Assembly (NCBI GenBank): GCA_038744785.1
Contig: JBCDLX010000015.1
Coordinates: 1-64,000 of the forward strand
DNA: 64,000 bases
Origin: Ovoidimarina sp038744785
Lineage (GTDB): Bacteria; Pseudomonadota; Alphaproteobacteria; Rhodobacterales; Rhodobacteraceae
Direction of reading: 5' to 3'
Shown: piece after piece, positions 52,762-61,088 of the stretch
Layout of the letters: each line of letters starts with the position of its first letter
Numbering within the stretch: the first letter of the stretch is position 1
Program-made: the position numbers and the translations under genes
Notes under the pieces: generated by a model
What the model saw: only the letters and a program-made list of their open reading frames with translations
What the model was told of the DNA's origin: nothing
Databases searched by the model: none

Positions 52762-53726
52762 CAATCGAACCCCAGAAGTTCAAAAATTTCGCGGTCGGGC
52801 AGCGGGTCGGGCGCCAAAGGCTCGGTTCCCGCAAAAAGTGTCTCAGCCAATCGGATGTACTCGGCCCGTGCCAGAACGATGTCCTCGTCGTCAGGCATCT
52901 CGAACAAAGTCTTCTTCTTCAGTCGCGATCGCCGGATGGCATCGTAGTCGGGCATGTGGGCGATACGCTGGAAGCCCACGGTCTTACAGTATCTATCGAC
53001 CTCGTCGGTTTCCCTGCTCCGGTTCGCCACGCAACCCGCGAGCCGCACGGCATAGTTTTTCGACTTGGCCTGCACCGCCGCGATGATCCGGTTCATCGCA
53101 TAAATCGAGTCGAAATCGTTTGCGGTTACAATCACGGCGCGATCGGCATGCTGAAGCGGCGCGGCAAACCCACCGCAGACCACATCGCCCAGGACATCGA
53201 AAATCACGACATCGGTGTCTTCAAGCATGTGATGCTGCTTAAGAAGCTTGACCGTCTGGCCCACGACGTAGCCACCACATCCGGTCCCGGCTGGCGGTCC
53301 GCCCGCCTCGACGCAGTGCACGCCGCCCCAGCCTTCGGTAACGAAATCCTCGGGTCTCAGTTCCTCCGCGTGGAAATCGACCTCCTTCAGAATGTCGATC
53401 ACCGTGGGCTGAAGTCGGCCGGTCAACGTGAACGTGGAATCGTGCTTCGGATCGCACCCGATCTGCAAAACCCGCTTTCCGAGCTTTGCAAAGGCTGCCG
53501 AGAGGTTCGAGCTTGTCGTCGACTTCCCGATCCCGCCTTTCCCGTAGACCGAAAACACCTTGGCGCCATCGATCTTCAGGCTAGCATCCTGATGAACCTG
53601 GACCGAGCCTTCCCCATCCTCGCCCTTCAGGACCGGGGGCGAGGTGAGTCCCCGCGCCTTTAACCCATCCCGTTCCCGCGCATTGGCCCGCGCCGCAGGC
53701 GGATGTCTGGTATCGAGCGGGCTCAT
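52761..53726 (-). CDS. bchL: Dark protochlorophyllide reductase iron protein
   Basis: The 321-residue NifH-like ATPase donates electrons to BchNB. The P-loop is VYGKGGIGKSTTSSNL, and the bridging cluster Cys are in GTGCGGYVVGQ and LAGCVANRSRE. The end is LPDREIFELLGFD. The first ~45 residues (MSPLDTRHPPAARANARERD...) make the protein about 20 residues longer than most BchL. ATG 53726 is the first good start; no start nearer the core has a better ribosome site that I can see. Confidence 0.96.
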   Translation of the reverse strand: MSPLDTRHPPAARANARERDGLKARGLTSPPVLKGEDGEGSVQVHQDASLKIDGAKVFSVYGKGGIGKSTTSSNLSAAFAKLGKRVLQIGCDPKHDSTFTLTGRLQPTVIDILKEVDFHAEELRPEDFVTEGWGGVHCVEAGGPPAGTGCGGYVVGQTVKLLKQHHMLEDTDVVIFDVLGDVVCGGFAAPLQHADRAVIVTANDFDSIYAMNRIIAAVQAKSKNYAVRLAGCVANRSRETDEVDRYCKTVGFQRIAHMPDYDAIRRSRLKKKTLFEMPDDEDIVLARAEYIRLAETLFAGTEPLAPDPLPDREIFELLGFD

Positions 53727-53759
53727 ATCAACCCTCCCCAGAGATTTCGGCAGTTCCCC

Positions 53760-53806
53760 TTCATCCTGGTGGAAATACTTCGGGGGGGTTGGGGGGCTGG
53801 CCCCCA
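53760..53806 (+). repeat. Dispersed motif copy 2 with G-rich tail, between bchH and bchL
   Basis: TTCATCCTGG-N4-AATACT repeats the motif at 33048. It is followed by a run of seven G, TT, six G and a GGGGGCTGGCCCCC-type inverted repeat. It lies in the 130-base gap between bchH and bchL, 34 bases upstream of the bchL start, in the same orientation relative to the gene as copy 1. Confidence 0.6.
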
Positions 53807-53856
53807 AACCGGTCGGCGCGCCCGAGGCGCGTCGAAGCCAAACTGCACCGCATACA

Positions 53857-56800
53857 TCATTCTGCCGCCACTCCTTCCAACCGGTCCTCAAGCGCATCCG
53901 CCGCTTCTTGCAAAGCATCAAGCGTCTCGGCATCGGGCGCCCAATAGGCCCGGTCGGATGCTTCAAGCAGGCGGTTCGCCATCCGGGCTGACGCCTTTGG
54001 ATTGAGCGCTGCCAGCCGTTCGCGCATGTCGTCGTCGAGAACAAACGTCTCGGAAATTCTCTGGTAGACCCACGGCTCGACCTGACCCGTGGTCGCCGAC
54101 CAGCCCATGGTGTTGGTGACCTGCGCCTCAATCTGCCGCACACCCTCGTGCCCGTGCTGCAGCATCCCTTCGAACCATTTCGGGTTCAGGCTGCGCGACC
54201 GGGTTTCCAGTGCCACTTGCGCCTTCAGCGTGCGCACTTTTGCGGCACCCCGCGTCTGATCGCCGATATAGACCGCTGCTTCAGAGCCTTTCGCCCGTTT
54301 CACGGCGCGCGCGATCCCGCCCAGTGTATCGAAGTAGTGGTCAACGGTCGTGACGCCGAGTTCTACCGACTCGAGATTCTGATAGGCAACATCGACGTCC
54401 TTCAGCGTCCGCTGCAGAAGCGCAGCATTGGCCTCGGACTTGCCGTGCCGTGAATAAGCAAATGATTTGCGCGCCTCGTAGGCGTCGGCCAGTTCGTCCT
54501 CGTCGCCAAATGCGGAACTGTCCACAAGTGCGTTGACGTTGGCGCCATAGGCGCCTTCCGCATTGGAAAACACCCGCAGCGCGGCGGTTTCCATGTCGCA
54601 GCCTTGCGCCTCGGCATGGGCCAGCGCGTGGGCGCGCACGAAATTCATCTCGGTGGGTTCGTCGGCGATCGCAGCTTTCCAGGCCGCTTCCGCAAGCATG
54701 CGGGTCTGAAGCGGCAGAAGATCGCGGAAGATACCCGAAAGTGTCATCACCACATCCACCCGGGGACGGCCAAGCTCGTCCAATGGAACCAGATCCGCGC
54801 CCGCGAGCCGACCGTAATGGTCGAACCTCGGCCGCGCGCCCATAAGCGCCATAGCCTGCGCGATCGGGCCGCCATCGGATTTGATGTTGTCCGATCCCCA
54901 AAGCACCAGTGCGACCGTGCGCGGAAGGCTGTCATGGGTCTCCAGAAGCAACTGCGCCTGGCGCGCCCCATCGGCCATCGCAAATGCCGTGGGCATCCGG
55001 AACGGATCGAAGGCGTGGATGTTCCGGCCCGTTGGCAGAACCTCGGGCGACCGTATCAGATCTCCGCCCGGGACCGGCGGCACGAAATGCCCGCCCAACG
55101 CGCGCAGGAGCGCAGGAATCTCATCGCTTTCCTGCAGAAGCGCTTCGATCTCGGCCCGCCGCACCGGGTCGGTCTCCGGCAAGGTGGCCATATGCGCGTC
55201 AAGCGCCGCGCCCTTGATCGGCCGTCCAAGCACATGCAACCCATCTGGGATCAGGGCGTCTTCTGTTTCCAGCAATTGAAGCCAGAGGGCGTCAGGATCC
55301 GACCCGTCCATATCAACCGCCTCGGCCTGATCGACAATCAACCGGGCGAGCTCATCCCGATCGGGATGATCGGGCAAGAGCCCGCGCCAACGCGACACGC
55401 TGTCCTTCAATTCCAGAAGCCCCTTGTAAAGCCCCGATGCCGCCAGGGGAGGTGTCAGGTGCGTCACGCAGATCGCATTTGCCCGCCGCTTCGCCAGCGT
55501 CGCTTCGGACGGGTTGTTAGACGCGTAAAGATAGATGTTCGGAACTTCGCCAATCAGTCGATCCGGCCAGCAGGTTTCACTCAAACCAGCCTGCTTGCCC
55601 GGCATGAACTCAAGCGCGCCGTGCATCCCGAAATGCAAGTAGCTATCGGCCCCGAAATCATCGCGCAACCAGCGATAGAATGCGGCAAATGCATGGGTCG
55701 GTGCAAACCCGCCCTCAAACAAAAGCCGCATCGGATCGCCTTCCCAGCCAAAGGCTGGCTGAACGCCGACGAACACGTTCCCAAACGTCGCACCCAGAAC
55801 AAACACGCCCCGCCCGTCCGATTGCACGCGCCCAGGCGCTGGCCCCCAGACCGCTTCGATCTCGTCCAGCCAGGGACAGCGTGCGACGAGGTCATCGGCC
55901 GAGATATGAGCAGCGACGTTGGCCTCTTGCCCGTACCGGGCCGCGTTGCCTTCAAGTACGGCGGCCTTCAGCGCCTCGATCGTATCAGGCGGATCACAAT
56001 CGTACCCGTCGGCTTTCAGCGCATGGAGGGTCGCGTGAAGGCTTTCGAAAACGGACAGGTAGGCTGCCGTTCCCACGGCGCCGGCATTGGGAGGGAAGCC
56101 GTAGAGCACGATCCCCAGTTTGCGCTCGTGCGGGGCGGATCGGCGCAGACGGGCAAGCCGCATGACCTTCTCTGTTAGCTTTTCTACGCGCTCAACGCAC
56201 GGCGCCATGGCCCGGGCCGAAACCCCGGCCACGCCAGCCGTCTCATAGCTATGCGCATCATCGCCACCGTGCCGCCCGGCAAAGACCGTCGGGTTTGTTG
56301 CCCCGTCGATCTCGGGCAGTGCAATCAGCATCGTGGTCTCGACCGGCCCCAAACCGCCAGATGAGGCCTCCCATTGGCCGAGCGTCTGGAATTCCAGCGG
56401 ATGGGCGGCGATATAGGGCACATCCAGCCCCTTAAGCACCTGAACGGCCGCTTCACTATCATTGTAGGCCGGTCCACCAATCAGCGAAAAACCGGTCAGC
56501 GAAACAAGCGCATCGATCTTCCCTTGGAAGTACGCCTCAATCGCTGGCCGACCATCAAGTCCCCCGGCAAACGCGGGAATGCACCGGATCCCCTTGGCTT
56601 CAAACGCCCGTATCACCGCGTCGTAATGTGCCGTATCGGACGCCAGAACATAGGAGCGGAGCATCAAGAGCCCCACCGTCGCCACCGGCGTCTCAGGCAT
56701 CGGCAGACCGCCCGGGTCAGTCGCGATCCTGTCGCGCAGGCCCGGGTGATACAGACCGACCTCGGGATACTCTATCGGTAGATCTGCTGCTGCGCCGCGC

Positions 56801-57402
56801 CAGTCGTCTCTGGTGGCGTAGCGCGACACCAAAAAGCGCACCATGCGTTCGACGTTATCGTCCGATCCCCCTAGCCAGTACTGCATTGTCAGGAACCAGG
56901 CGCGCAGGTCCTGGGCCTTGCCGGGAATGTATCTCAGGATTTTGGGGAGGCGGCGCAGAAGCCGCATCTGTTTTTCACCAGAGGTGGCGCTTGGTTTCGC
57001 TGACCCCCGCAGCTTCTTCAGAAGGGCAGAGATCCCGCTTGCTGGGCGGGCCAAGTCCAAATCGCCCATCCGCGTTAGCTTCACAACAGCGGGGTCAGCA
57101 ATCACACCGATCATGGCATCGCAATCATCGCGCCGCGACTCAAGGTCGGGCAGGATCGCGCGGATGTGCTCTTCGATGAACAAAAGGTTCGCAACGACAA
57201 TGTCGGCCCGCGCGACGGCGTCGCGCGCTAGATCGAGCGCGGCAGGGTTTTCAGCCCATTCGGCTGCGGCATGAACCGACACAGACAGCCCGGGGAAAAC
57301 ACTTGCAAGCCGCTCCGACACGCGGGCCGCGGGCCCAGCGGCATGGGCGTCCAGCGTGACGATCACCACGCGGTAAGGCTTATGCATCACCTCATCGCGC
57401 AT
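53857..57402 (-). CDS. bchH: Magnesium chelatase subunit H
   Basis: The 1181-residue protoporphyrin-binding subunit inserts Mg2+ together with BchI and BchD, which are not in the window. Cobaltochelatase/Mg-chelatase blocks include GMHGALEFMPGKQAGLSETC, YLYASNNPSEATLAKRRANA and VNALVDSSAFGDEDELADAY. The start at 57402 (MRDEVMHKPYRVVIV) overlaps the bchB stop by 11 bases; ATG 57387 is an alternative. Length is normal for the family. Confidence 0.97.
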   Translation of the reverse strand: MRDEVMHKPYRVVIVTLDAHAAGPAARVSERLASVFPGLSVSVHAAAEWAENPAALDLARDAVARADIVVANLLFIEEHIRAILPDLESRRDDCDAMIGVIADPAVVKLTRMGDLDLARPASGISALLKKLRGSAKPSATSGEKQMRLLRRLPKILRYIPGKAQDLRAWFLTMQYWLGGSDDNVERMVRFLVSRYATRDDWRGAAADLPIEYPEVGLYHPGLRDRIATDPGGLPMPETPVATVGLLMLRSYVLASDTAHYDAVIRAFEAKGIRCIPAFAGGLDGRPAIEAYFQGKIDALVSLTGFSLIGGPAYNDSEAAVQVLKGLDVPYIAAHPLEFQTLGQWEASSGGLGPVETTMLIALPEIDGATNPTVFAGRHGGDDAHSYETAGVAGVSARAMAPCVERVEKLTEKVMRLARLRRSAPHERKLGIVLYGFPPNAGAVGTAAYLSVFESLHATLHALKADGYDCDPPDTIEALKAAVLEGNAARYGQEANVAAHISADDLVARCPWLDEIEAVWGPAPGRVQSDGRGVFVLGATFGNVFVGVQPAFGWEGDPMRLLFEGGFAPTHAFAAFYRWLRDDFGADSYLHFGMHGALEFMPGKQAGLSETCWPDRLIGEVPNIYLYASNNPSEATLAKRRANAICVTHLTPPLAASGLYKGLLELKDSVSRWRGLLPDHPDRDELARLIVDQAEAVDMDGSDPDALWLQLLETEDALIPDGLHVLGRPIKGAALDAHMATLPETDPVRRAEIEALLQESDEIPALLRALGGHFVPPVPGGDLIRSPEVLPTGRNIHAFDPFRMPTAFAMADGARQAQLLLETHDSLPRTVALVLWGSDNIKSDGGPIAQAMALMGARPRFDHYGRLAGADLVPLDELGRPRVDVVMTLSGIFRDLLPLQTRMLAEAAWKAAIADEPTEMNFVRAHALAHAEAQGCDMETAALRVFSNAEGAYGANVNALVDSSAFGDEDELADAYEARKSFAYSRHGKSEANAALLQRTLKDVDVAYQNLESVELGVTTVDHYFDTLGGIARAVKRAKGSEAAVYIGDQTRGAAKVRTLKAQVALETRSRSLNPKWFEGMLQHGHEGVRQIEAQVTNTMGWSATTGQVEPWVYQRISETFVLDDDMRERLAALNPKASARMANRLLEASDRAYWAPDAETLDALQEAADALEDRLEGVAAE

Positions 57403-58933
57403 AGTGGGCCTTTGCCTCGTAGAGTGTTTCTATTCCGATCTCTGCCAGACCGCGTTCTGCAGCGAATGCTTCGGTGTTCCGGCGCGCCTTTCCGCGCACG
57501 AAAAACGGGACCTTCCGCAATTCGCGCTCTGCCGCATCCTGCCATTGCACAGTCTGGCCAATTGAAGTTTCGCCTGACCCGCGATCCGCCGCCGCGAATT
57601 GGGGTTCCTCGGGCGGCGGCGCTGCGAGGTGCCCGTGATGACTTGGACCGGCCGCATCGTGGAACTCGAAATCTTCGCGGAACATGTGTAGAAGATGTTC
57701 TTCCAGCCCCATGACAAGCGGATGCACCCACGTATCGAAGATAACATTTGCACCCTCCCAACCGGCTTGTGGGCTGTAGCGTGCAGGAAAGTCCTGGACG
57801 TGCACGGGCGACGAGATAACGGCGCATTGTATGCCCAGCCGCTTGCCGATGTGACGCTCCATCTGGGTGCCTAGGATTAGCTCGGGCTGCAAAGCCTCAA
57901 TCGCCTGTTCCACCTCAAGGTAGTCGTCCGTGATCAGGGCATCGACGCCGTAGTCTCTGGCCGCCGCGCGCACCGCGCGCGCGTATTCACGGTTGTAGCA
58001 TCCCAGCCCCGCAACTTCGAAACCGATCTCATACTTTGCGATCCGGGCGGCGGCGAGCACATGGGTTGCATCGCCGAAGAGGAACACCCGCTTTCCGGTG
58101 AGATAGGTCGAGTCGACCGATTCCGAGTACCACGGCAAACGCAAGCGACTGTCGTCGGTCGCGGATGTGGACCCGGTCAGGCCGCGCACTTCTTCGATGA
58201 AATCGCGCGTTGCGCCGACACCGATTGGAACGGTCTTGGTATAGCTTTGGCCAAACGTCCTTTCGAGATACCGCGCAGCGCCTTCGCCCGTCTCGGGGTA
58301 AAGCAGAACATTGAAGTGCGCTTCGGGCAGCCGCGCAATATCGGCAGGATCGGCGCCCATCGGGGCCACCACGTTCACTCCTACTCCAAGGTCACAAAGG
58401 AGCGCGGTTACTTCGGCGATATCATCGCGGTGGCGAAAGCCCAGCGCTGTTGGGCCCAAAATGTTCGCCGTCGGCTGGACTGTTTTGGGACGCGGTGAGG
58501 CGAGATGCCTGACAATCTGAAAAAAGGTCTCGTCAGCGCCGAAGTTTTCCTTGCGCTGATAGCTTGGCAGTTCGAGCGGGATAACCGGAACAGGCAGACC
58601 CATGGTCGCGGCAAGCCCGCCCGGGTCATCCTGGATCAGTTCGGCCGTACATGACGACCCGACAATCAGCGTGTCTGGCTTGAACCGCTCATACGCATCA
58701 CGACAGGCGGTCCGAAACAGGTCAGCAGTGTCTGCCCCCAGATCACGGGCTTGAAACGTTGTGTAGGTCACGGGCGGTCGATGACCGCGGCGTTCGATCA
58801 TCGTGAACAGAAGGTCGGCGTAGGTATCGCCCTGCGGCGCGTGCAGGACATAGTGGACGCCGCGCATTCCGGTCGCGACCCGCATGGCCCCCACATGGGG
58901 CGGTCCTTCATATGTCCACACCGTTAGTTTCAC
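57392..58933 (-). CDS. bchB: Dark protochlorophyllide reductase subunit B
   Basis: The 513-residue NifK-like subunit, with BchN, holds the active site that reduces ring D of protochlorophyllide. GTG 58933 starts VKLTVWTYEGPPHVGAMRV, the family N-terminus. With this start the cluster-ligand Asp falls exactly at D36 (HAPQGDTYAD), as in characterized BchB. The substrate-shuttling C-terminal domain is present. It is preceded by a 25-codon ORF through a GTGA overlap, and overlaps bchH. Confidence 0.97.
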   Translation of the reverse strand: MKLTVWTYEGPPHVGAMRVATGMRGVHYVLHAPQGDTYADLLFTMIERRGHRPPVTYTTFQARDLGADTADLFRTACRDAYERFKPDTLIVGSSCTAELIQDDPGGLAATMGLPVPVIPLELPSYQRKENFGADETFFQIVRHLASPRPKTVQPTANILGPTALGFRHRDDIAEVTALLCDLGVGVNVVAPMGADPADIARLPEAHFNVLLYPETGEGAARYLERTFGQSYTKTVPIGVGATRDFIEEVRGLTGSTSATDDSRLRLPWYSESVDSTYLTGKRVFLFGDATHVLAAARIAKYEIGFEVAGLGCYNREYARAVRAAARDYGVDALITDDYLEVEQAIEALQPELILGTQMERHIGKRLGIQCAVISSPVHVQDFPARYSPQAGWEGANVIFDTWVHPLVMGLEEHLLHMFREDFEFHDAAGPSHHGHLAAPPPEEPQFAAADRGSGETSIGQTVQWQDAAERELRKVPFFVRGKARRNTEAFAAERGLAEIGIETLYEAKAHYAR

Positions 58934-59007
58934 GGGCACCACCGCAGCGAGGGCCAGCCCCCGCACCCAGAGAGTAATTCGGTCAAGATGAAGAGACGCG
59001 CGGTCAT
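58930..59007 (-). CDS. Tiny ORF coupled between bchN and bchB
   Basis: ATG 59007 overlaps the bchN stop (ATGA), and the TGA at 58932-58930 overlaps the bchB GTG (GTGA). The frame between encodes 25 residues, starting MTARLFILTELL and ending SLRWCP. It is hydrophobic at the start, with two Cys and two Trp. No ribosome site of its own is seen. It may be a translated coupling peptide that delivers ribosomes to bchB, whose GTG lacks a clear Shine-Dalgarno sequence, or a chance frame. Confidence 0.5.
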   Translation of the reverse strand: MTARLFILTELLSGCGGWPSLRWCP

Positions 59008-60290
59008 TCCGCAGCCTCCAGCCGGAGCGCCGCCCTGCGGCGCAGCGGTCGGGCAAAAAGCTCGGCCAGATCGCCAGCTTGCTCGTAGAAATGGACAGGA
59101 GTGAATACCAGTTCGATCGCCCACTTTGTTGTGAGCCCCTGGGCCTCGAGCGGATTTGCGAGACCAAGACCGCAAACCGTCAGGTCGGGGCGCGTGGAGT
59201 GGGCGCGGTCAAGCTGGCGGTCGACGTCCTGACCTTCCGAGATCACCGCGCCGGGCTCGATCAGATCAAGTTCTGGACCCATCAGAGCCTTGTGGATAAA
59301 GGGCGCGCCAATTTCAGTTGCGTGCATTCCACATTCCCGGGTGAGAAAGCGCGCAAGTGGTAGTTCAAGCTGACTGTCGGGAAAGAAGAACACCGATTTA
59401 TCGCGTAGCGTCTCAGCCCGCGCTGCAACAGCCTTGCGCGCCCGTGCTCTGGGTGCGGATGTCACGCTGTCGAAATATGCGCGATCGACCCCAAAGCTAT
59501 CGGCGATTGAAGCGAGCCAGGCTGTGGTGCCTTCCTCGCCGAATGGAAAGGGTGCGTGGATCGGCGAAGCGCCGCGCCGGATCAGGGCAGAATAGGTGTC
59601 GCCCAAGAAAGGTTGAGTCAAAGCGAAGACGGTGTTCGGCCCCACACGCGGCGCCGCATCGGCGCGCCGTGCCGGCAAGACCCGCACCGGGCCGATCCCG
59701 AGCGCATCAAGAAGCGACAGCGCCTGGTCTTCAACGATGTCTGGAAGCGCCCCGACAAGTAGAAGCTCGCGCGTGTCTGTAGTTTCCAGTTCCGGCACCA
59801 TCGCGGCAAGACACGCGTCCTCGCCCTGGGTGAATGTCGTCTCGATGCCAGAACCTGAATAATTTATGACCCGTACGTGCGGCGCATGGCGTGCGCTGAG
59901 GCGTTCTGCCGCTCGCGCAAGATCCAACTTGATCACCTCGGACGGGCAGCTTCCGACCAGGAACAATTGTCGAATGTCAGGCCGCCTTGACAGAAGACGA
60001 TCCACTTCTCGGTCAAGTTCGTCCTGCGCATCGGCAAGTCCGGCAAGGTCCGATTCCTCGAGAATCGCCGTGCCAAACCGAGGCTCGGCAAAGATCATCA
60101 CGCCGGCCGCCGATTGCAGAAGATGCGCACATGTGCGCGAACCTACGACCAGAAAAAACGCGTCCTGCATCTTCCGGTGAAGCCAAATGATCGAGGTCAA
60201 TCCACAGAAGACTTCGTGCTGGCCCCGCTCTCGCAAGATCGGAGCACCCCGGCATCCCGGAGCAAGCGGCGGAGGGGTGTGGTCGTTCAC
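59004..60290 (-). CDS. bchN: Dark protochlorophyllide reductase subunit N
   Basis: The 428-residue NifD-like subunit supplies three Cys for the shared [4Fe-4S] cluster. With GTG 60290 these are C29 (EVFCGLTS), C54 (SRTCAHLL) and C115 (VGSCPSEV), with the same 25- and 61-residue spacings as known BchN. GTG 60290 overlaps the bchF stop (GTGA), which fixes the start. It ends overlapping the tiny ORF upstream of bchB. Confidence 0.97.
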   Translation of the reverse strand: MNDHTPPPLAPGCRGAPILRERGQHEVFCGLTSIIWLHRKMQDAFFLVVGSRTCAHLLQSAAGVMIFAEPRFGTAILEESDLAGLADAQDELDREVDRLLSRRPDIRQLFLVGSCPSEVIKLDLARAAERLSARHAPHVRVINYSGSGIETTFTQGEDACLAAMVPELETTDTRELLLVGALPDIVEDQALSLLDALGIGPVRVLPARRADAAPRVGPNTVFALTQPFLGDTYSALIRRGASPIHAPFPFGEEGTTAWLASIADSFGVDRAYFDSVTSAPRARARKAVAARAETLRDKSVFFFPDSQLELPLARFLTRECGMHATEIGAPFIHKALMGPELDLIEPGAVISEGQDVDRQLDRAHSTRPDLTVCGLGLANPLEAQGLTTKWAIELVFTPVHFYEQAGDLAELFARPLRRRAALRLEAAE

Positions 60291-60775
60291 GCCGCCACCC
60301 CCGCTTCCAACCGCGCCGCGCGCAGTTTCCACAAGAACTGTCCGGCGTTTACAACATAGGCCGCATAGGCCGCCAATGCGATCGCCATTTGACCACTAGC
60401 ATCCACGGAACCGATTGAAACTGCACAGATATATGCGGTGTGAAGCGCGATCACGACAAAGCTAAAGACGTCTTCCCAAAAGAACGCCGGCGCAAAAAGC
60501 CAGCGCCCGAAGACAACTTTTTCCCAGATCGATCCCGTCACCATGATCGCGTAGAGGAAGGCGGTCTTGACGAAGATTGAGATAGTCGCGGCAAGGTAAC
60601 CTTCGCCGGTGGCGAGGTAGCGCAGAACGAAGGCAAGCGAGACCAGGAATGCAACGAATTGAAGCGGTGCAAGAACGCCCTGCACGACGGTCCAGACCGA
60701 TGCATCACGCCGCGCACGCTCGGCCTCTGAATAGAGCTGGCGTGGGGCTCTACGCTCTGTGCGCATGCCGGACAT
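60287..60775 (-). CDS. bchF: 2-vinyl bacteriochlorophyllide hydratase
   Basis: The 162-residue membrane protein has about four hydrophobic segments, with BchF blocks LYSEAERARRDASVWTVVQG, TGSIWEKVVFGRWLFAPAFF and WEDVFSFVVIALHTAYI. It hydrates the C3 vinyl group to hydroxyethyl. GGGAGG lies five bases before ATG 60775. It is the first gene of the minus-strand photosynthesis operon, with a PpsR box upstream. Confidence 0.95.
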   Translation of the reverse strand: MSGMRTERRAPRQLYSEAERARRDASVWTVVQGVLAPLQFVAFLVSLAFVLRYLATGEGYLAATISIFVKTAFLYAIMVTGSIWEKVVFGRWLFAPAFFWEDVFSFVVIALHTAYICAVSIGSVDASGQMAIALAAYAAYVVNAGQFLWKLRAARLEAGVAA

Positions 60776-60830
60776 CCGGACCTCCCAGGAATACCTCGCA
60801 CGGGCAAGGTTAGCCCTCTGCTCACGAAAG

Positions 60831-60848
60831 TGTCAATTATAACTTACA
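60831..60848 (-). promoter_or_regulatory. PpsR/CrtJ box upstream of bchF
   Basis: TGTCAATTATAACTTACA fits TGT-N12-ACA. Read toward bchF it contains a perfect TATAAT, so bound PpsR would cover the -10 region. It lies 56 bases before the bchF start. Confidence 0.85.
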
Positions 60849-60978
60849 CTCATACCGTACAGAATTCATTACAGGTTGATGTGGGGATACGTGCGGGTAA
60901 ACCGCCCTAAAGGCATCTGGTTTTTATCAGATTTCTACCCTAGCGTGCTCTCTTGGCGCCTCACTCTCGCATCAAGAC

Positions 60979-60996
60979 TGTCAGTTTACTTTGACA
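60979..60996 (+). promoter_or_regulatory. PpsR/CrtJ box upstream of ppaA
   Basis: TGTCAGTTTACTTTGACA is a perfect TGTCA-N8-TGACA palindrome. TTGACA at its end could be a -35 element. It lies 93 bases before ppaA ATG 61089 and 204 bases before bchF, so the two boxes could work together by looping. Confidence 0.88.
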
Positions 60997-61088
60997 ATTT
61001 GGCCCAAAAAGCCGACACTCTGACGTGCGTCATCTGCGCGACTCACCCCGAAGGAGCGCGACTGCCAGGGGCCCCAAGGACTTTAAGA

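Larger units (their letters stand above)
60776..61088. other. Divergent regulatory region bchF / ppaA
   Basis: This 313-base region carries no gene, although the ppaA frame is open through it. It holds PpsR boxes at 60831-60848 and 60979-60996. A consensus TATAAT lies inside box 1 on the minus strand, and TTGACA lies at the end of box 2 on the plus strand. Confidence 0.75.

Noticed and set aside
53780..53806. G-rich tract as an isolated G-quadruplex regulator of bchL
   Set aside because: It appears to be the tail of the dispersed motif; two G-runs plus a GC inverted repeat are not enough to claim a quadruplex.
54604..56178. Open plus-strand frame of 524 codons opposite bchH
   Set aside because: It lies wholly antisense to a clear bchH, has Arg/His/Pro-rich composition and no recognizable domain. 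It is a by-product of high GC.
60876..61088. N-terminal extension of ppaA
   Set aside because: It contains a PpsR box and does not look like part of the B12-regulator family; ATG 61089 has a ribosome site.
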